The notes under the pieces are model-generated. The model saw nothing but the letters and a program-made list of their open reading frames with translations, was not told the DNA's origin and did not search any database. 64,000 nucleotides of DNA from an uncultured Gammaproteobacteria bacterium (GTDB lineage Bacteria; Pseudomonadota; Gammaproteobacteria; Magnimaribacterales; D2472), in NCBI GenBank assembly GCA_913050015.1, contig CAJXAZ010000001.1, positions 12,411-76,410 of the forward strand, written 5' to 3'. Made by a program: the position numbers and the translations under genes. Positions 62,247 through 64,000 of this stretch are shown piece by piece (position 1 is the stretch's first letter; every line of letters starts with the position of its first letter).

Positions 62247-64000
62247 CCTAAAAAAAATATCTTTGTTCTTATTTCTCTTCGTATTTTTTTTACTTTCTTT
62301 GGTTGTAGGTTCCTATAGTTTTTTAGTATATAAACCTCTCCAAGCAATTCTTTTGCTTGATAAAACACTACTTTACAATTACTCAATAGACATCAAATCA
62401 ATTGAATCTAACCAAAGCTTTTTTGATCCTCAATTCACCTCCAACGATATAAAGATTTCTGATAAAAACCTTGAAGAAATTATACTTATTCCAAATATTG
62501 TAATTGGCTTTAATTTATTTGAATCTATATTTGAGGATTACATAAGCTTGTCTTCTTTAAAAATTGACTCAATAGAGATAAAGGGAAAGTCAGGAAATAC
62601 ATCTTCAAGCAAGCCTTTTAAGATAAAAGGCCAAAACTTAAACATTAATAATAAATCATTATCTATTTCTGCATCTACCTATGAAGTTGAAATTGACGAT
62701 AAAGAAGTGAAACTCATTTTAAGAAACGGAATGATTAATTCACTTTCATATAACGCTATTGATGCTCTGTATAAACCCTCATCAAATAAAATATTCTATT
62801 TGAGTGAGCATTTCTTAGAAACAACTGACATAGATAATTTAAAGCTTTTTAATCTTAGTTCATTTAATGACTACATGTTTAACATCAAACTTACTTCAAA
62901 AGGTATTTTTGCTATCAATTCAAACAAGCTTACTAGTTTCAATAAGATGCATTTTTTAGATTCCAAGCTTGAAACAAAATCAGGATATAAAATTAACTAT
63001 ATAGATTCGATAATATATACAGACATAAACCAGTCACTTCATGGCATGTTTTCAGCTGAAATTCCTGATCAGGCCATAAAAGGAAGTATTTCTTATGACC
63101 AAGACAAGATGCTCTCAGCTCGATCTGATATCTCAATACAGATGAATAGTTTAATTTCATCAAATCAGTATTTTGATATTAATGGAGACGAGTTATTTTC
63201 AGCATTATTAAAGGTTGGAAGTGGAAAGACCTCAATTCAGCTTAAATCGAACTTAAAAAGAACTGATATCGTCTCACCAATCAAAGAAATTCAAAAACCA
63301 CTTGGATCTTCATTAATGACATCTATTTATATAGATGACCTATCCAAACCTTCCTATCTTATTGGCAATGAAGAATACGATATATTTATAGATTCAAATA
63401 AATCTGGATATTTTATTCTTGGCAATTACTTCAGAGATTTGCAAATATCAAATAAAAAGAAGGATGGTTTTTATATATATTTAGATTTAGATGAAATTAA
63501 AATGAAGGATTATAGTTTTTCAAACTCAACTGAAAATACAAGCTCAATAATAAAGGCAGTTAAAATTAAGGCACAAATATTTAATATATTTAGCAATAAT
63601 TATAAAGATCAATTGCTTGATATTTACCTTGATAACAATGAATCTCAAATAGATCTTTCGGGCAAAGATTTGAGTGGAAAAATTAATATTGATAGGACTG
63701 GCTTTATTAAGGTCAATTTAGAAAATTCAAAATTTAAATTTAATAATCTTGGTTATGCAACCAATGATATTGATGAATTATCTGCCTTAAATATAAGATT
63801 TATTTCTACAAACCTAGAGACTGACAGGGGATTTTTCGAAACAGCAGATTTTTATTTACTTAAAAATACACAGATTCTAACGATTGATAATATAAATATT
63901 TCCAGTGAAGGCTTCAAAATAGGCCCATATTCTGATGAGCAAAAGGCTTACATAAGTATTGATAGAGCAAATGACCTATATAAAATTAAGGGCATTTATG
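62239..64000 (+). CDS. AsmA/YhdP-like envelope protein, 5' part
   Basis: An open frame of 587 codons from ATG 62239 runs off the window end; I translated it through and found no stop. It starts with a membrane helix (about 7-32, LFLFLFVFFLLSLVVGSYSF) followed by a long beta-strand-rich region with many serine, asparagine, lysine and isoleucine residues. This is the look of AsmA-superfamily proteins that span the periplasm and move phospholipid. E. coli yhdP lies near mreBCD (mreBCD-maf-rng-yhdP), so I infer a YhdP-like protein with maf and rng missing. It overlaps mreD by 8 bp. No single residue motif proves the family. Confidence 0.62.
   Translation, partial: MTSLKKISLFLFLFVFFLLSLVVGSYSFLVYKPLQAILLLDKTLLYNYSIDIKSIESNQSFFDPQFTSNDIKISDKNLEEIILIPNIVIGFNLFESIFEDYISLSSLKIDSIEIKGKSGNTSSSKPFKIKGQNLNINNKSLSISASTYEVEIDDKEVKLILRNGMINSLSYNAIDALYKPSSNKIFYLSEHFLETTDIDNLKLFNLSSFNDYMFNIKLTSKGIFAINSNKLTSFNKMHFLDSKLETKSGYKINYIDSIIYTDINQSLHGMFSAEIPDQAIKGSISYDQDKMLSARSDISIQMNSLISSNQYFDINGDELFSALLKVGSGKTSIQLKSNLKRTDIVSPIKEIQKPLGSSLMTSIYIDDLSKPSYLIGNEEYDIFIDSNKSGYFILGNYFRDLQISNKKKDGFYIYLDLDEIKMKDYSFSNSTENTSSIIKAVKIKAQIFNIFSNNYKDQLLDIYLDNNESQIDLSGKDLSGKINIDRTGFIKVNLENSKFKFNNLGYATNDIDELSALNIRFISTNLETDRGFFETADFYLLKNTQILTIDNINISSEGFKIGPYSDEQKAYISIDRANDLYKIKGIY

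Overview
The window is a gene-dense, AT-rich chromosomal segment from a gammaproteobacterium with a streamlined genome. I see no insertion sequence, phage gene, CRISPR array, rRNA gene or plasmid function. Gene order matches classic gammaproteobacterial blocks (lpxB-rnhB-dnaE-accA-tilS; holD-rimI; pepA-valS divergent from lptFG; map-glnD-dapD-dapE; carAB-greA-rlmE-ftsH-glmM-tpiA-secG-tRNA-rimP-nusA-infB-rbfA-truB-rpsO-pnp; lolB-ispE-tRNA(Gln)-prs-rplY-pth-ychF divergent from hemA-prfA-prmC; gatCAB divergent from mreBCD). AT richness, many 1-14 bp gene overlaps, no gene-free stretch above 300 bp and several short protein versions fit a streamlined marine lineage such as SAR86. That placement is an inference; I could not run a phylogeny.

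Layout. 1-6137: end of lpxB, RNase HII, the replicative polymerase, acetyl-CoA carboxylase alpha and tRNA(Ile2) lysidine synthetase. 6174-17554: a crotonase without the two hydratase glutamates, leuA, holD-rimI, two tandem glutathione peroxidases, an ElaA-type acetyltransferase, a C-terminally short valyl-tRNA synthetase, pepA and the LPS exporter permeases LptF and LptG. 17595-24413: a peptide transporter, then dapE, dapD, glnD and map on the minus strand. 24566-42550: the long carAB-to-pnp block, including tRNA-Leu(GAG) on the minus strand and initiator tRNA-Met on the plus strand. 42577-43246: a terminator-bounded island of two tiny related membrane proteins. 43306-49365: tRNA-Met, ychF, pth, rplY, prs, tRNA-Gln, ispE and lolB on the minus strand, divergent from hemA. 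49358-59786: prfA, prmC, an O-GlcNAcase-like GH84 protein, selO, a nitroreductase, a DmdB-like acyl-CoA ligase, a MaoC hydratase and gatBAC. 59873-64000: mreBCD and the start of an AsmA/YhdP-like protein.

How it works together. Most genes are core housekeeping. Translation supplies the largest share (tRNAs, ValRS, GatCAB, NusA, IF2, RbfA, TruB, S15, L25, RF1, PrmC, Pth, Map, RimI). Envelope construction is next (LpxB, LptFG, GlmM, LolB, MreBCD, YhdP-like, DapDE), then amino-acid and nucleotide synthesis.

The parts that do not look routine are: the paired small membrane proteins around 42.7-43.2 kb; the GH84 enzyme closely resembling eukaryotic O-GlcNAcase directly behind prmC; the ValRS that stops about 200 residues early; the U1-U72 initiator tRNA; the inverted tRNA-Leu; and a repeated stop-to-stop junction motif at two convergent gene pairs.
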